Shown here: one piece after another, positions 11,301 to 21,900 of the stretch
Numbering within the stretch: the first letter of the stretch is position 1
Layout: each line of letters starts with the position of its first letter
From: Limnomonas spitsbergensis
Taxonomy: Eukaryota > Chlorophyta > Chlorophyceae > Chlamydomonadales
Assembly: GCA_037349105.1 (NCBI GenBank)
Contig: JAYJMM010000015.1
Span: 496,001-560,000, forward strand
Length of the DNA: 64,000 bases
Reading direction: 5' to 3'
Notes under the pieces: model-generated
What the model was told of the DNA's origin: nothing
The model's input: the letters and a program-made list of their open reading frames with translations, nothing else
Database searches by the model: none
Translations under genes and position numbers: made by a program

Positions 11301-14294
11301 GACAAGGGATGTGGACAAGTAGTGTGGGCAAGGGGTGTGGACAAGGGGTTTGGGCAAGGGTATAGACCAGGGGTATGGGCAAGGGGTGTGCACAAGGAGT
11401 GTGGACACAAGGTGTGGGCCAGGGGTATGGACAAGGGGTGTGGACCGTGCACCCAGGCTCCGAGTGTCTGCTGCTGAGGACCCCTGGGAGGGCGCTGTTA
11501 CAAACTGCCATCCCATAGGCTGTGATCGTACTACTCCGACATAGATCTAGATCTGTGCGAGATACACGTTAAGGTACTTATCCCCGTTTGTAGACGCTAC
11601 AGGCGCACATGACGAAGAGGGTTTGCTGGAGTGTGGAATGTGTCTGGTGCACAATTAATCATTGAATGTGTACTGGCTAAGCGACTTGCGGGCGTGCAAA
11701 ACGGCTGGAATGACCTCTGTCATCGAGGACCTTGGTATTTATGGCAATATTGACATCTGTACTTGTGCAGTGATGCTGTCAGTACGGTGTGCTGTACCGC
11801 GGCAGCATAGTAGCCGTGGAAAGAGTAAGAAATCCTCTGGCAGCCACTTTAAAATGTTTGCTCCCCTCTTTTTCTTTTCCCTGTCCCCAGATTCACAGGG
11901 GGCGTAAAATGTGTAAATACGTTATTTTCTTGAAACCAGGAAAATTTGACTTCGGACTTGTGCAGTGATGCTGTCAGAATGGACACACTGTACCGTGACA
12001 TAGAAGCTGCCGAGGAAAGAGTAATATATCCTCTGGCAGCCACTTGGCTCTCCCCTGTTCCTTTTCCCCTCCCCTCAGTGACACCAAGGTCCTCAACTGG
12101 GTCATTTGATGCTGTAGTGCTGTACCGCAACAGCAACGCTGCCGAGGACTGTAATAAACAGTCCTCTGGCAGCCACTTTGAAATCTTGGCCCTCCCATGT
12201 TTTCTCCTCTTTTCTCTCAGTGACACCAAGGTCCTCACTTGGGTCATTTGTGATGGACCTTGATCTTGCCCCAGGAGTTTGCTAAGTTGCCGAGGACAGA
12301 ATAATAAATTATCCTCTCGCAGCCACATTGAAATCTCGGCTGACCCGTCTTTCTCTCTCTCTCTCTCTCTTTTTTTCCTCAGTGAAACCAAGGTCCTCAA
12401 TTGGGTCATCTTGATGCTCTTCGTCGTAGTCATCATGTCCATTTGGTTTGGCCACGTGTACTTCAGCGACATTCACCAGGAGACAGAGGTGGGTCGGCTG
12501 AGCGAGGGCTGAAGCTAAGAAAGAAAGAAATAAACAACGCCTCGCAGGTGTGTGAGGGTTAAGGAAACAACGCGGCATGGAATGAGGCCTCGTCTGCGCC
12601 GTTACCATGGTCGAACCTAAACCCTACACCCTAAGCCCTGCATGGTGGGTTACTGGGTTGGCCACGTGTACTTCAGCGACATTGACCAGGAGACAGAGGT
12701 GGGTGGGCTATGTGGGGGGTGATCGTAAACCCTTAGCCCTACATGGTGGGTGGGCTACACTGGGGGTTGAAGCTCAACCCTGAACCCTACAGGACATGCA
12801 GGAGGAAGCGCATATACCTAAGTGCATATACCTAAGTTTTAAAAACTGAACCCTAAAAGGCGCGCACAGGAAGTCCTAGCTGGGTTTGTGTTTGTCCTTA
12901 GAACCCTAACCCAGTGTTACAAGCACCGAGTATGCCAGCTGGTTTAGGGTTTAGGGCTTTGCAGAGCTTCTGCCGCCTTGAGCTTCTAACCTGCCTGCAG
13001 GTGCTGTCAATTTCATATTTTTGCATTAAATAAGAATGGTGAGATGGATAATACGGGAACGTTATATGTCTAAGATGTGCACAGTTTGGAAATGTGTGAG
13101 AGAAGAATTGGGGATGGTGGCCGACCCGATTCAAGCCGGTGACGTCGACAACGACGAGTTCTGTTCGCTTGCTTGAGAGGCCGCTCATAAATGCACGTAA
13201 TGGATCTTGCACTGGAGCATTCCATACTTGGGTTGCACTGAACCTTGGAGTGTGCGCCGTAGTCCCTTTGGGGGGTGGCCCCTTTTGGCCACCACTCTTG
13301 TCGATTGGGGAGGAATTCTTGACTGGCCTACGGCCGGTGGCTCGGGCAGCAGGCACCCTGCTGCATTATAAGGCCCCCAAAACTGTAGTTTGTGATTTAA
13401 CTGCATTGTAGCTAGATTGTAGCTGAAGCACTTACAAATTAACAGTCAAATTTGGGTCACTGCCACTTACATGTAGATGCGGCCTTTCAATGGCAGGCGG
13501 TGCTCTTCGAAATTGAGAGGTGACTGTCGCTGCATTTGAGTGTGCGCCGTTCTCCCTTCTGGTGGCCACCCCTTTTGGCCACCAGTCTGGTTGATGGGGG
13601 GAAACCTTCACTGGCCAACGTCCGGTGGCTCTGCCATGCTGCACTTCATAAGTGCTGACGAGGGTACCTGCGCCATGCGTTGCTTGCCCTTGACTTGACA
13701 ATCATAAGAGAAACCAATGTGAGGAAGTGGCTTCTTTTTCTTTGCCTCATGGTAACGGCGTGCTATGGCCCCAAGCTGCGCTGTTTCCTTAACTCCACGC
13801 CCTGGTAGAGCGAAGCTTTCTTTCTTTCTTGACAAGAGGCGCTGAGGCTAAACGCAAATCATGCGCCACGCGTTTTGCTTGCTACAAACCTGAGGGGCTT
13901 AAACCAGAGAACCTCTGGCATCAGCAACTCCATTTTATTTATCTTAATCTGGAGGCGCAAAATCTACTTTGTTTCCTTTCCCTCTGAAAGGAGGTCCCGA
14001 GGTTTACAAAAAAAAACTCTATTGCATGCCCTAATTGAAGTGAGGCACGAAATCTGTCACGTGTTTTACTAGTCTACTTTCCCTTGACTTGACAGGAGCT
14101 GATGATGCCTACTAGGTCAATAACCCATGTGTCTTGTTCGCCCGTTACCGCGCCGTGTGTTCTGCTTGTCCTGGTGTTTGCAGGATTACATGACTCGCAA
14201 GGCGGCCAACGCTGCGAGCAGCATGGGATCAGGGAGAGACGGCGCACAAGCGGACGTGCCTTTGGCGCAGGGATTTGGAGATGGGGAGCTATAG
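8349..14294 (+). CDS. Nucleoredoxin-like thioredoxin-fold protein with C-terminal membrane segment (5 exons)
   Basis: Proposed exons are 8349-8469, 9127-9352, 10765-10884, 12383-12488 and 14184-14294; all phases match and the product is about 227 residues. Exon 1 gives the N-terminal part of the fold (MSASEESFSFKELIGETCYT, then LDGKYVG). Exon 2 gives GIYFWRPDSPPCRDFTP, then EILFLISDKRMFSEF and MPWAGI. Exon 3 gives a nucleoredoxin-type strand (PAMMIISPERKVV), then RPAEFPWAG. Family members act as cytosolic or nuclear disulfide reductases with WCPPC; here the site reads D-S-P-P-C, so the attacking cysteine is serine and normal dithiol chemistry is unlikely. Exon 4 encodes a hydrophobic helix (VILMLFVVVIMSIWF) suggesting tail anchoring. 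Exon 5 ends in an acidic tail. Exons 1-3 are well supported; joining exons 4 and 5 rests on phase and splice sites only. Reading through exon 4 would instead stop at 12510-12512. Confidence 0.8.
8620..9126 (+). repeat. Tandem degenerate copies of exon 2 in intron 1 of the nucleoredoxin-like gene
   Basis: Before the intact exon 2 at 9127 lie at least three decayed copies. They start near 8730, 8865 and 8988, each carrying TTCTGGAGGCC-like sequence, GACAGC..GCCATGCAG, ACGCCCCACCTCAT and AAG(G)CTGGCGGCAAGCCC, at a spacing of about 125-140 bp. A further short piece (CCACCATGCAGAGACTCC) lies at about 8626. All lack an intact frame, and all keep the AGC serine codon where family members have cysteine. 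Confidence 0.85.
9435..9555. repeat. Short tandem repeat, ATGCATACTGGCC type
   Basis: About nine copies of a 12-15 bp unit (CTGGCCATGCATA) begin some 80 bases after the 5' splice site of intron 2 of the nucleoredoxin-like gene. Confidence 0.85.
9660..9790 (-). repeat. Dispersed repeat family B fragment
   Basis: The reverse complement shows the family marks: TCAGCTATATTTCAGC followed by an AAGGCTGG..CCACCAGCC block and CAGGCCGGTCAATGT. Confidence 0.6.
10915..11450. repeat. 12-bp tandem array (GTGTGGACAAGG)
   Basis: About 40 copies of GTGTGGACAAGG with variants GGTGTGGACCCA and GGTATGGACAAG. The array begins about 30 bases after the GTAAGT donor of intron 3 of the nucleoredoxin-like gene. Since 12 is a multiple of 3, all frames stay open, and the overlapping ORFs of up to 293 codons are artefacts. 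Confidence 0.95.
11800..12382 (+). repeat. ~150-bp tandem unit containing reiterated 3' splice sites of intron 3
   Basis: Four diverged units each contain a small hairpin with TCCTCTGGCAGCCAC, a polypyrimidine tract, and CAG followed by sequence like the start of exon 4 (TGACACCAAGGTCCTCA near 12078 and 12221; TGAAACCAAGGTCCTCA at the intact exon, 12383). The first unit, near 11806, has only the tract and CAG. The earlier copies are decayed duplicates of the acceptor plus the first exon bases. Confidence 0.85.
12650..12790 (+). repeat. Decayed copies of the 3' end of exon 4 plus its 5' splice site
   Basis: The sequence GGCCACGTGTACTTCAGCGA and the following GACCAGGAGACAGAGGTGGG repeat the end of exon 4 (12453-12493), about 200 bases downstream. 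A weaker third copy (GTGGGTGGGCTACACTGGGG) follows near 12746. CCCTAAACCC-like motifs are interspersed. Confidence 0.75.
13240..13660 (-). repeat. Two tandem family B fragments
   Basis: Both 13240-13430 and 13535-13660 contain GTGTGCGCCGT, GGCC(C/A)CCCTTTTGGCCACCA and a decayed CCGGTGGCTC block, so the segment was duplicated locally inside intron 4 of the nucleoredoxin-like gene. Confidence 0.6.
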
Positions 14295-14394
14295 AGCAGA
14301 TAATATGGCTCTTTGAGGCAGGCCCGGAAAATTGTACCGGTAGCGGAAATCTACCTTCAATTTGTGGGTGCCTCAGTTACAATTTAGCTATAGG

Positions 14395-14482
14395 GTACGC
14401 TGCTAGCAGCATGGGATGCGGGGGAGATGACGCGCAAACAGACGTCCCTTTCCCGCAGGGATTTGAAGATGGAGAGCCATAG
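14395..14482 (+). pseudogene. Duplicate of the terminal exon of the nucleoredoxin-like gene
   Basis: Starting at GCTGCTAGCAGCATGGGAT, this repeats the 3' two-thirds of the exon at 14184-14294 in the same frame (AASSMGCGGDD, then QTDVPFPQGFEDGEP) and stops at the matching codon. The downstream flank (AGAGCAGATA, CTTTGAGGC, TTTGTGGGTGCCTCAG) is duplicated as well, so the whole unit is about 200 bp in tandem. It lacks a splice acceptor, so it is probably untranslated. Confidence 0.7.
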
Positions 14483-15424
14483 AGCAGATATTATCTGCCT
14501 CCTTTGAGGCGTGCCCAAGAAATGTGTAGTGGAGCCTACCTATATTTGTGGGTGCCTCAGCTACAATCCAGCTACAGCCGGCTGCCTCAGCTACAACATG
14601 GCGTATGGCATGGGGGCCTAAATGAGGAGCCTTGCTGCATGGGCCACCAGCTGTGGGCCGGTCCAGACTGGTTCCCCATTAGCCCATTAGTGGCCTAGCC
14701 TCGACCAGGCTCCCTTTACCCATCAAGGCCTCCCTTGACCCAGGGGCTACCTATTTGGGAGGGGGGGGTAATCAGGATTTCCACCTGTCCATCCAGGAGG
14801 CGGGTACCTGAGCCCTGAGGAGAAAAATTGTGCATTTCATGTCATGGAAGTAGTCAGTGGAAATATCAAAATCATGAAGTTCATGATGTGGAAGCCTTTG
14901 GAATCGGACCCATCGCCATTCAAATAGTTGTTTGTATAGGGTTCAAGGGTCACACTTTTCACACTTCAAACGGCTATCCACTGATAAGGTACCTCCTGGC
15001 AGCATAAACCTGGCTATCTTCGGACACAATTTCTTTATAATGCCAGTCAAATACCGACATTTATAATCCCAAGCAACATGCACAGCCCTTGGACAATCAC
15101 CCACCAGCTCCTCTTCGACACACTCCAGCTCCACCTTCCCACCAGCTCCTCTATCACACACTCTAGCTCCACCTACCTAGTACCCACCAGCTCCTCCACA
15201 TTGCAGCCCCCCTACCTTTCCACCAGTTCCTCCACACTTCGCAATTAGTTTGTGCCATATGTGCCCGTAATCCTCATGATTCCTGCATGTTCAGCTAGAG
15301 CAGCTTGGAGGTTGGTGCGTGGGCATCCTGAAGTGCCAAGTTTGTTCGTGAAGTATGTATGCGGAACGTGCAAAAGGGGTCAGGACCAGTACTGGACAGT
15401 GTCTGTTTCAGTGATTACCAGACC

Positions 15425-15600
15425 AATATCAGCTACAGTTCAGCTACATTGTTTGTGGTCTTTGGCCACAAGCCACTGGCTTGGCCAGCCCTGCTGCTTG
15501 GGCCTCTGGCCGGAGGCCGGTCCAGGTTTGGTGTAAATCAGCCCAGGGGTGGCCACAGCGCGGCCCATCCATCAAAGGTGGTTCGGTACCCACACAAGAA
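15425..15600 (+). repeat. Dispersed repeat family B, one of the better copies
   Basis: The order is TTCAGCTACATT, a GGCCACAAGCCACTGGC block, CTGCTGCTTGGGCC, a CCGGAGGCCGGTCCAGGTTT block, then CCCAGGGGTGGCC. The same module order recurs at 6185, 14555, 25990, 28690, 30570 and 46690 on this strand, and at 9660, 13240, 25280, 33100, 46320 and 62770 on the other. It is probably a non-autonomous element; its ends were not determined. Confidence 0.7.
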
Positions 15601-15828
15601 AACTGGTGCTGGATTACGGTTAATGGTAACGGCGCGGATGTGGCTACGGCCCCAAGCTGCGTTGTTTCCTTAACCCCCAATAGGACGAAGTTTTCTTTTT
15701 TTTCTGGGTTACCATTGGAGTACTTCTTTACTTTCATCATCAATCTATCTGAGGGAGGGATTACTTTACACAGCGGTATTTTATCATATCTGGGGTGTTG
15801 GTAAAACATAGCACGGTTATAAATTAGA

Positions 15829-15900
15829 TTTACTGGTTTAATTAGATTTACTGGTTTAATTAGATTTACTGGTTTAATTAGATTTACTGGTTTAATTACA
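15829..15900. repeat. 18-bp AT-rich tandem repeat
   Basis: Four nearly perfect copies of AGATTTACTGGTTTAATT. Confidence 0.95.
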
Positions 15901-16374
15901 GATTTTCATGATTTATGGGGCATCATATCTCAGGCACACTGGACGTGCGGAACCTTTGCCCTCAATATGCATGCCTGGCACTGCTCCTGGTAGCAATCCC
16001 ATTAATGATCCAAACATTACACTCATGGCAATATAAATAAGTTATAGTCTAACATGACAGAAATCCGAAAACAAGGCACTATGTGCGGTGCGTGGTGTCC
16101 ATGTCTTGTTGTGAGTGCATTGTTTTGAAATATAAAATGGCTATTTGGGAAGGCTCACCTTCATTGCAAGACTGATCGTGAAATGATTCATCCTTGCCCC
16201 ATTCAACAGGCGAGCATGATCTGGCTAATGATCCTATTATTACCAGTAGTAATCCCATGCAAAACATGTATCCATCTGATACTGGCATCAATTATCATAT
16301 TGCCTTATGATAGTTCCCTCTGTGGATTGATAGGGACCTTGTATGTACTAATGACAATGATCTCTACTCTCCCC

Positions 16375-16560
16375 CTATCTAGATCACCGGGTTCCATGGG
16401 CCTCCTATCCCCTCACATAGGAGGGTGGCATGGCTGCGTGCATGCACCATGGTCCTGGCTGTGCATGGTAGCCCGAATTGAGCTTATTCATTCTCTACCG
16501 ATCAACCCTCGCCACGCGGCGGAGCATTCAGCAGGGCCGAGCGGGTAAGTATGCACCGTT
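16375..16560. repeat. Dispersed repeat family D
   Basis: It matches 34320-34500 over GGAGGGTGGCATGGCTG, GCACCATGGTCCTGG and TGTGCATG..AGC..GAATTGAGCT. Its right end (on the minus strand, GTTAAGAACGGTGCATAC, then CGGCCCTGCTGAATGC) also matches 57715-57770. Confidence 0.7.
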
Positions 16561-17250
16561 CTTAACGTATGACACTGAGATTGTCTCAGGGACTTGAGAT
16601 CTTGGTTGCACTCCGGCCACTATTCTTAAGCAAGTGAGAAAACAACTTCACGGTATTTTACATGTATGCCGCTGTCTGTGAGCGCAGCACATTATTCTTG
16701 GATCCATCCCATTATTTGATCAAGTGAGACCAACCTTGCTCCATTAGCTGAATGGAAACTCAGCCCATCCTTCCCATGGGACTGGGCAGCCAGACATTGG
16801 GATGTCTGGCAGCAGCCAGTGATGCACATACATTGCATCCGATTTACTCATTATACCAGTATTGTAATGGGTTTCATTCACATGATGCCGCCATGCACCT
16901 TGAAGTCAAGATACATGACATCATGTAGCATGGTAGCTAAAAGATACGCTTGATCGCTGGTTAACCACCGCATGCAGGCAAAGATTGCAACCGCGATTGT
17001 TGTCAAAAAGGAAGGTTCCGACTGAGTCATGGCAGGATGATGGCAAACTGGACAACTAATCAGGCTTTACGGACTCAGTCCCCATCCAACTAAACCCTGA
17101 CGTACGCCCCTTCTGTGAAGACGACACAAGTACCCAAGCAAGCACACCTGGTCACAAATACCATTCAAGACTAATAATACATTACATATTATTTGTCTGT
17201 TTCGTATTTGTAAAAACTGTGCCAATCAAGGTCGACTTTTGAGGTCAACC

Positions 17251-18542
17251 ATGATGATCACTGGCATGACGACCCCACAACAGATCCTTTCTGTAGCATC
17301 CCATCTCATTAGCATCCTTATCTGGATCTTCACAATTATCGTTAAGCTCGTTCAGCAGACTACGGTGAGGCATGCTGTTTTCAATCCGGTAGGGCCGCGC
17401 CCCATCCATCTAGCTATCACTCGCTCGCAACTAAGATCGTGGCCCAGCCAAAGGCATGCCAACGCATTTACTGTGCTAATTTGTTTCGTGCTTGACCCAT
17501 CCGCTGTTTCTGCAGTCGGTTGTCATCACTGACAATGAGAGGGTCAACGAATCACCCGCCCCGTCCAGCGTTGGAAGCTCTCCAACAGAGGTAAGCAGGA
17601 CTGGATACATGATTTCATTTGCGGAGCCACCTCAATATATCGTACAGTTAGCTGCGGGCTGCTTGAAATTGGTTGACTACCCCGTACCCTTTAAACGTTT
17701 TAGTGCTTGGTACACTGTACATGGCATGATTTGTTCCGACTGAACTAAATTGCGTCTTTGTGGGCGTGTGCGATCAATTGCATACCGGTAGTATCATGGA
17801 GTGCTTATGCATGACGCCAAGGTTGCATCGTCCTGTCAGAATTTCTTGGGTTGATTGAATGCAGCGTATCGATCATCATCATCAACGTCCCTGCGTGTGA
17901 ATGATGCAGTAGATAGACAGCATACCATCGATCAGGGTCAGTCGGCCACGGCGGAGGCAGGTCCCCCCGTCGTCTACAGGATGTCTCGGAGATCCCTGCC
18001 CTCATCATGCAGTGGGGGCAGGAATCCCCGAGGCCTCCGCCGTGGCCGATTCACCGATCCTGGGGCGAAGATCTCCATGTGCGTCAGTCCAGCCAATAAC
18101 CTAGTCCTATACCGAATATAAACACCGCGTGCGCGGGCAGACTGATACAGAACCATGCATGGGATGACCGATTGAGGCGCTGCTACTAGCTTCATTAGTT
18201 CATTCCTGTCATGCCGGCATTTGTATCAGCCTGCTGCCCGCGCGCGCGTACGCAGCGTTTATATGACGGTATGACGACTGAATGAGCGAGTGAAGCTTGC
18301 ATACATTTACCGGCACCTACCTGCCCCTGCATGCGGTCGCCTCGCTGGTCGCTTCATTCACTGTCATTCACTCGCTCCGCATACATTCGTTGCCTGGAAC
18401 ATGTACCATCATTTGCTCGCAGGTTGAAGACGATTTTCTCATCAGCGGCAATGGGAAGATTCGAAACATCAACGTCCAGAGCCTTAACACTTCAAGCCAA
18501 TGTTCGGGCGACGACGTAGACGAAGAGCGGACATCATCGTAA
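17251..18542 (+). CDS. Small single-pass membrane protein, unrecognised (3 exons)
   Basis: Exons are 17251-17364, 17516-17590 and 18423-18542, all in phase 0 with good GT-AG sites (ACG|GTGAGG, TGCAG|TCG, GAG|GTAAGC, CGCAG|GTT), giving 102 residues. Residues 12-34 form one hydrophobic segment (LSVASHLISILIWIFTIIV). The rest is Ser-rich and acidic (SVVITDNERVNESPAPSS, then a tail ending DDVDEERTSS). I recognise no family. A further exon may hide in the 832-base second intron, but reading 17862 onward in phase 0 meets a stop. It could be the C-terminal part of a larger gene with upstream exons I did not find. Confidence 0.5.
17930..18060. repeat. Inverted repeat inside an intron
   Basis: TCGGCCACGGCGGAGGC at about 17942 and its perfect complement GCCTCCGCCGTGGCCGA at about 18034 form a 17-bp stem. 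Further inverted pairs follow up to 18400 (GCGCGGGCAG with CTGCCCGCGC; AGTGAAGC with GCTTCATT), so the intron is rich in foldback sequence. Confidence 0.8.
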
Positions 18543-18600
18543 GCCAAAGCCTAGTACTAGCCTATCTGGATCATGATGCACTCACCCGCCTCACCTACCC

Positions 18601-18709
18601 TGAACCCACCTACCTGGCTGGCCTGTATGTACCAGAGGTCTGTCAGCTACAGTTCTGAACTGTAGCTGGCAGACCTCCGGTACAGGGTAGGCCAGGTGAT
18701 GGGTTCAGA
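18601..18709. repeat. Long foldback hairpin, ~50-bp arms
   Basis: The arm TGAACCCACCTACCTGGC through GAGGTCTGTCAGCTACAG pairs with CTGTAGCTGGCAGACCTC through GGCCAGGTGATGGGTTCA around a 3-base centre at 18655-18657. There are only a few mismatches and small bulges. It lies 60 bases after the stop of the upstream gene and 280 bases before the next start, so it could be a 3'-UTR or small-RNA hairpin, or a MITE. Confidence 0.85.
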
Positions 18710-18988
18710 GAACCTTGCTTAGGGTATATATCTGAACTTGTGTAGGTGGCAAGCGACACAAGCTGGGCTGTGCATTGAGCACAGTGAGGGCGTACTTAGT
18801 GTTCTGATGCATGCTCGCATGACTGGATTTACGTTCATGTCACAAATGGAGTGGTACTAACGGTGTGGACGCGGCGGCCTAGGCCCATGCCGCGCTGTTT
18901 CCTTAACCCTCACGCCGGCCCCTGCGGGGCACAATCTTATTTCTTTCTTTCATGTCACAGTTCCTGTCCCCTGCCTCCATCCCCCTGA

Positions 18989-21900
18989 ATGTTGTCCCTC
19001 CTGCGGCCCAGGTCTGGTGTTAGATCTGTCGGCGGCCATAGTAGCATCATCATCGGCTGCTGGAGCCAAGCAACGGCCAGCCTGGAGGACTCAACGTGCC
19101 TCTCCTCAGCTACCTCAGCGGAGGAGTTTGAGGCGGAGCCAAGGCCGTCAAGGCATGAGCAGCTGCTCACACTCCAGCGTGACGGTGCCTACGTGGAGGC
19201 AAAACACAGCGAGGTGCTCCTCAAGGCTCAACGGCGCACAACGGACGCTGTCACGCTGGACCTTCAACAGGTTAAGAGCGAGTGTAGGACGCTGGTGATG
19301 GAACTGGAGGCTCAACAGCGCAGGACGGACGCTGTCACGCTGGACCTTCAACAGGTTAAGAGCGAGTGCGAAACGCTGGCGATAGCATTCGCGGCTCAAT
19401 GGCGCACGACAGGCGCTGTCAGGCTGGGCTTTCAGAAGGCCAAGAGCGAGTGCACGACCCTATTGATGGCACTGGAGACTCAACGGCACACGTCAGACGC
19501 TGCCGTGTTGGAACTTCAGAAGGCGAAGGCTGTACTGGAGGCCAAGGAGCAGAGCCAGGTCAGGATTCCTCAAGCAGCGCCGCTATGGCCCATGCCCCTG
19601 CCTGTCCCCTCATAATTATTAGCTGCCCCACCTGCTGGTCAGTGAGATCTAGACGTTACTCAAGCAGCGCCGCCATGGCCTCTGCCCCTGTCCTCTAGTA
19701 AGTAGCTGCCCCACCTGCTAGTCAGTGAGCTCTAGGCGTTCCTCTAGGAGAGCCGCTATGGCGGCTGTCCTCTGCACTACTTGAAAAGGCCCACATAGTT
19801 GACGATGGGGTATGGTTCTACAGTACAGGATTTTTCACTTTATAATGACTTGAAAGTTGAAACAGCTCCAGCTGCAACTATTCCCACTTTTATGTTTCAA
19901 CACCCGTACCATCCCACTCGTATGACCCCACCATGCTTTCCTTTTCAGCTGTGCCCTGCTTTTTGTTACAGGCTAAAGCCCTGGCAGCGGCTGGGCAAGG
20001 TCAAGCGGCGGCTGAGACCAAGCTGCATAGGACAACGGCCATAACGGCGCTGCTGGAGGAATACGTGGAGCTCGCTGACCAGCAGGTGGGGCAGCTGAAG
20101 TACTTACCAAGGCTGACTAAACGATAGGGTACGTTTCTACAGGACATAAAGGATTTGTTACTGTATAATTACTTGAAAGTTCAAACTGCTGCAGCTGCAC
20201 TTTTTTCCACTTTCAAGTTTCAACAGCCGCACTGTCCCTCTTGTATGTGCACCTACCCAGGTTGCCTCATCGACAGAGTACTGCATACATGCCGTACCCT
20301 GTTGATGAGGCAAACTGGGATTAGAAGTACCTCTAAGCGTCTGCTATCCCCGGGGTGATGACGTGACGGGAGCCTGTGTTGTTAATTGCAATCAAGAGGT
20401 TATACGGAGATTCCTTAATTTCACGACATAATGGAAACTTCCTAGTCCTTTCCATTTTTTGTGTGCTCTACCCAGTCCTACACTGTACCGTCTGCACTGT
20501 ACTGCACTGCACTATACTGTACTGCACTGTACCGTACTGTATGTATGTACTGTGACACTGCACGGTACCGTATGCCCATCCTGCACTGTACTGCACTGCA
20601 CCATGCGTATGCCTGCACATCACAGATATTTTGTGACACGAAACCTTTTTTGCTCGCTACCGCAGGTGAAGACCCTGATCGCGGACAGGGACGAGATGGT
20701 GGAGCAGGCTGCCCTGAGGAACGAGGAGTGTGCCAGGCTGGGCCTTCAAAAGGCCAAGAGCGAGTGCACGACGCTCTTGATGGCACTGGAGGCTCAACGG
20801 CACACGGCAGACGCTGCCTTGTTGGACCTTCTGAAGGCGAAGGCTGTACTGGAGGCCAAGGAGCAGAACCAGGTCAGGATTCCTCAGGCAGCGCCGCTAT
20901 GGCCCCTGTCCTCTAATAAGTTGCTGCCCCACCTGCTGCTAGTGAGTGAGCTCTAGGCGTTCCTCCAGGAGCGCCGCTATGGCCCCTGTCCTCTAATAAG
21001 TAGCTGCCTCACCTGCTTGTCAGTGAGCTGTAGGCGTGTTCCTCAAGCAGCGCCGCTATGGCCCCTGTCCTCTAATAAGTAGCTGCCTCACCTGCTGGTC
21101 AGTGAGCTGTAGGCGTGTTCCTCATGCAGCGCCGATATGGCCCCTGTCCTCTAATAAGTAGCTGCCTCACCTGCTGGTCAGTGAGCTGTAGGCGTGTTCC
21201 TCATGCAGCGCCGCTGTGGCCTCTGTCCTCAAATAAGTAGCTGCCTCACCTGCTTGTCAGTGAGCTATAGGCGTGCTCCTCAAGCAGCGCCGCTATGGCC
21301 CCTGTCCTCTAATAAGTAGCTGCCTCACCTGCTGGTCAGTGAGCTATAGGCGTGTTCCTCATGCAGCGCCGATATGGCCCCTGTCCTCTAATAAGTAGCT
21401 GCCTCACCTGCTTGTCAGTGAGCTATAGGCGTGTTCCTCATGCAGCGCTGATATGGCCTCAGTCCTCTAATAAGTAGCTGCCTCACCTGCTTGTCAGTGA
21501 GCTATAGGCGTGTTCCTCATGCAGCGCTGATATGGCCTCAGTCCTCTAATAAGTAGCTGCCTCACCTGCTGGTCAGTGAGCTATAGGCGTGCTCCTCAAG
21601 CAGCGCCGATATGGCCCCTGTCCTCTAATAAGTAGCTGCCTCACCTGCTGGTCAGTGAGCTGTAGGCGTGTTCCTCATGCAGCGCCGCTATGGCCTCAGT
21701 CCTCTAGTAAGTAGCTGCCTCACCTGCTTGTCAGTGAGCTATAGGCGTTTTTCTCCAGGAGCGCCGCTATGGCCGCTATCCTCTGCACTATTTGTCAAGG
21801 CCCACTTAACAATAGGTAGATAGGGTATGGTTCTACAGTACAGGATTTGTTTCTGTATAATGACTTGAAAATTAAAACAGCTCTGGCTGCAACTTTCCCC

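Larger units (their letters stand above)
14295..17250. other. Intergenic stretch without a recognised gene
   Basis: It contains family B pieces (14555-14720, 15425-15600), an 18-bp AT-rich tandem repeat (15829-15900) and a family D repeat (16375-16560). Short ORFs are present, but none shows a domain, codon pattern or splice context that I would call a gene. Confidence 0.5.

Noticed and set aside
10571..11511. 293-codon and 201-codon His/Pro/Thr ORFs on the minus strand
   Set aside because: Reading of the 12-bp GTGTGGACAAGG array, which lies inside an intron of a plus-strand gene.
12793..12848. Alternative last exon of the nucleoredoxin-like gene (DMQEEAHIPKC..)
   Set aside because: Phase and a CTACAG acceptor fit, but it lies among junction copies and CCCTAAA-like repeats. 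The exon at 14184 has better coding character and a duplicate that conserves its frame.
16183..16548. Hydrophobic 121-codon ORF
   Set aside because: Its second half is the dispersed family D repeat and its first half has no splice or domain support.
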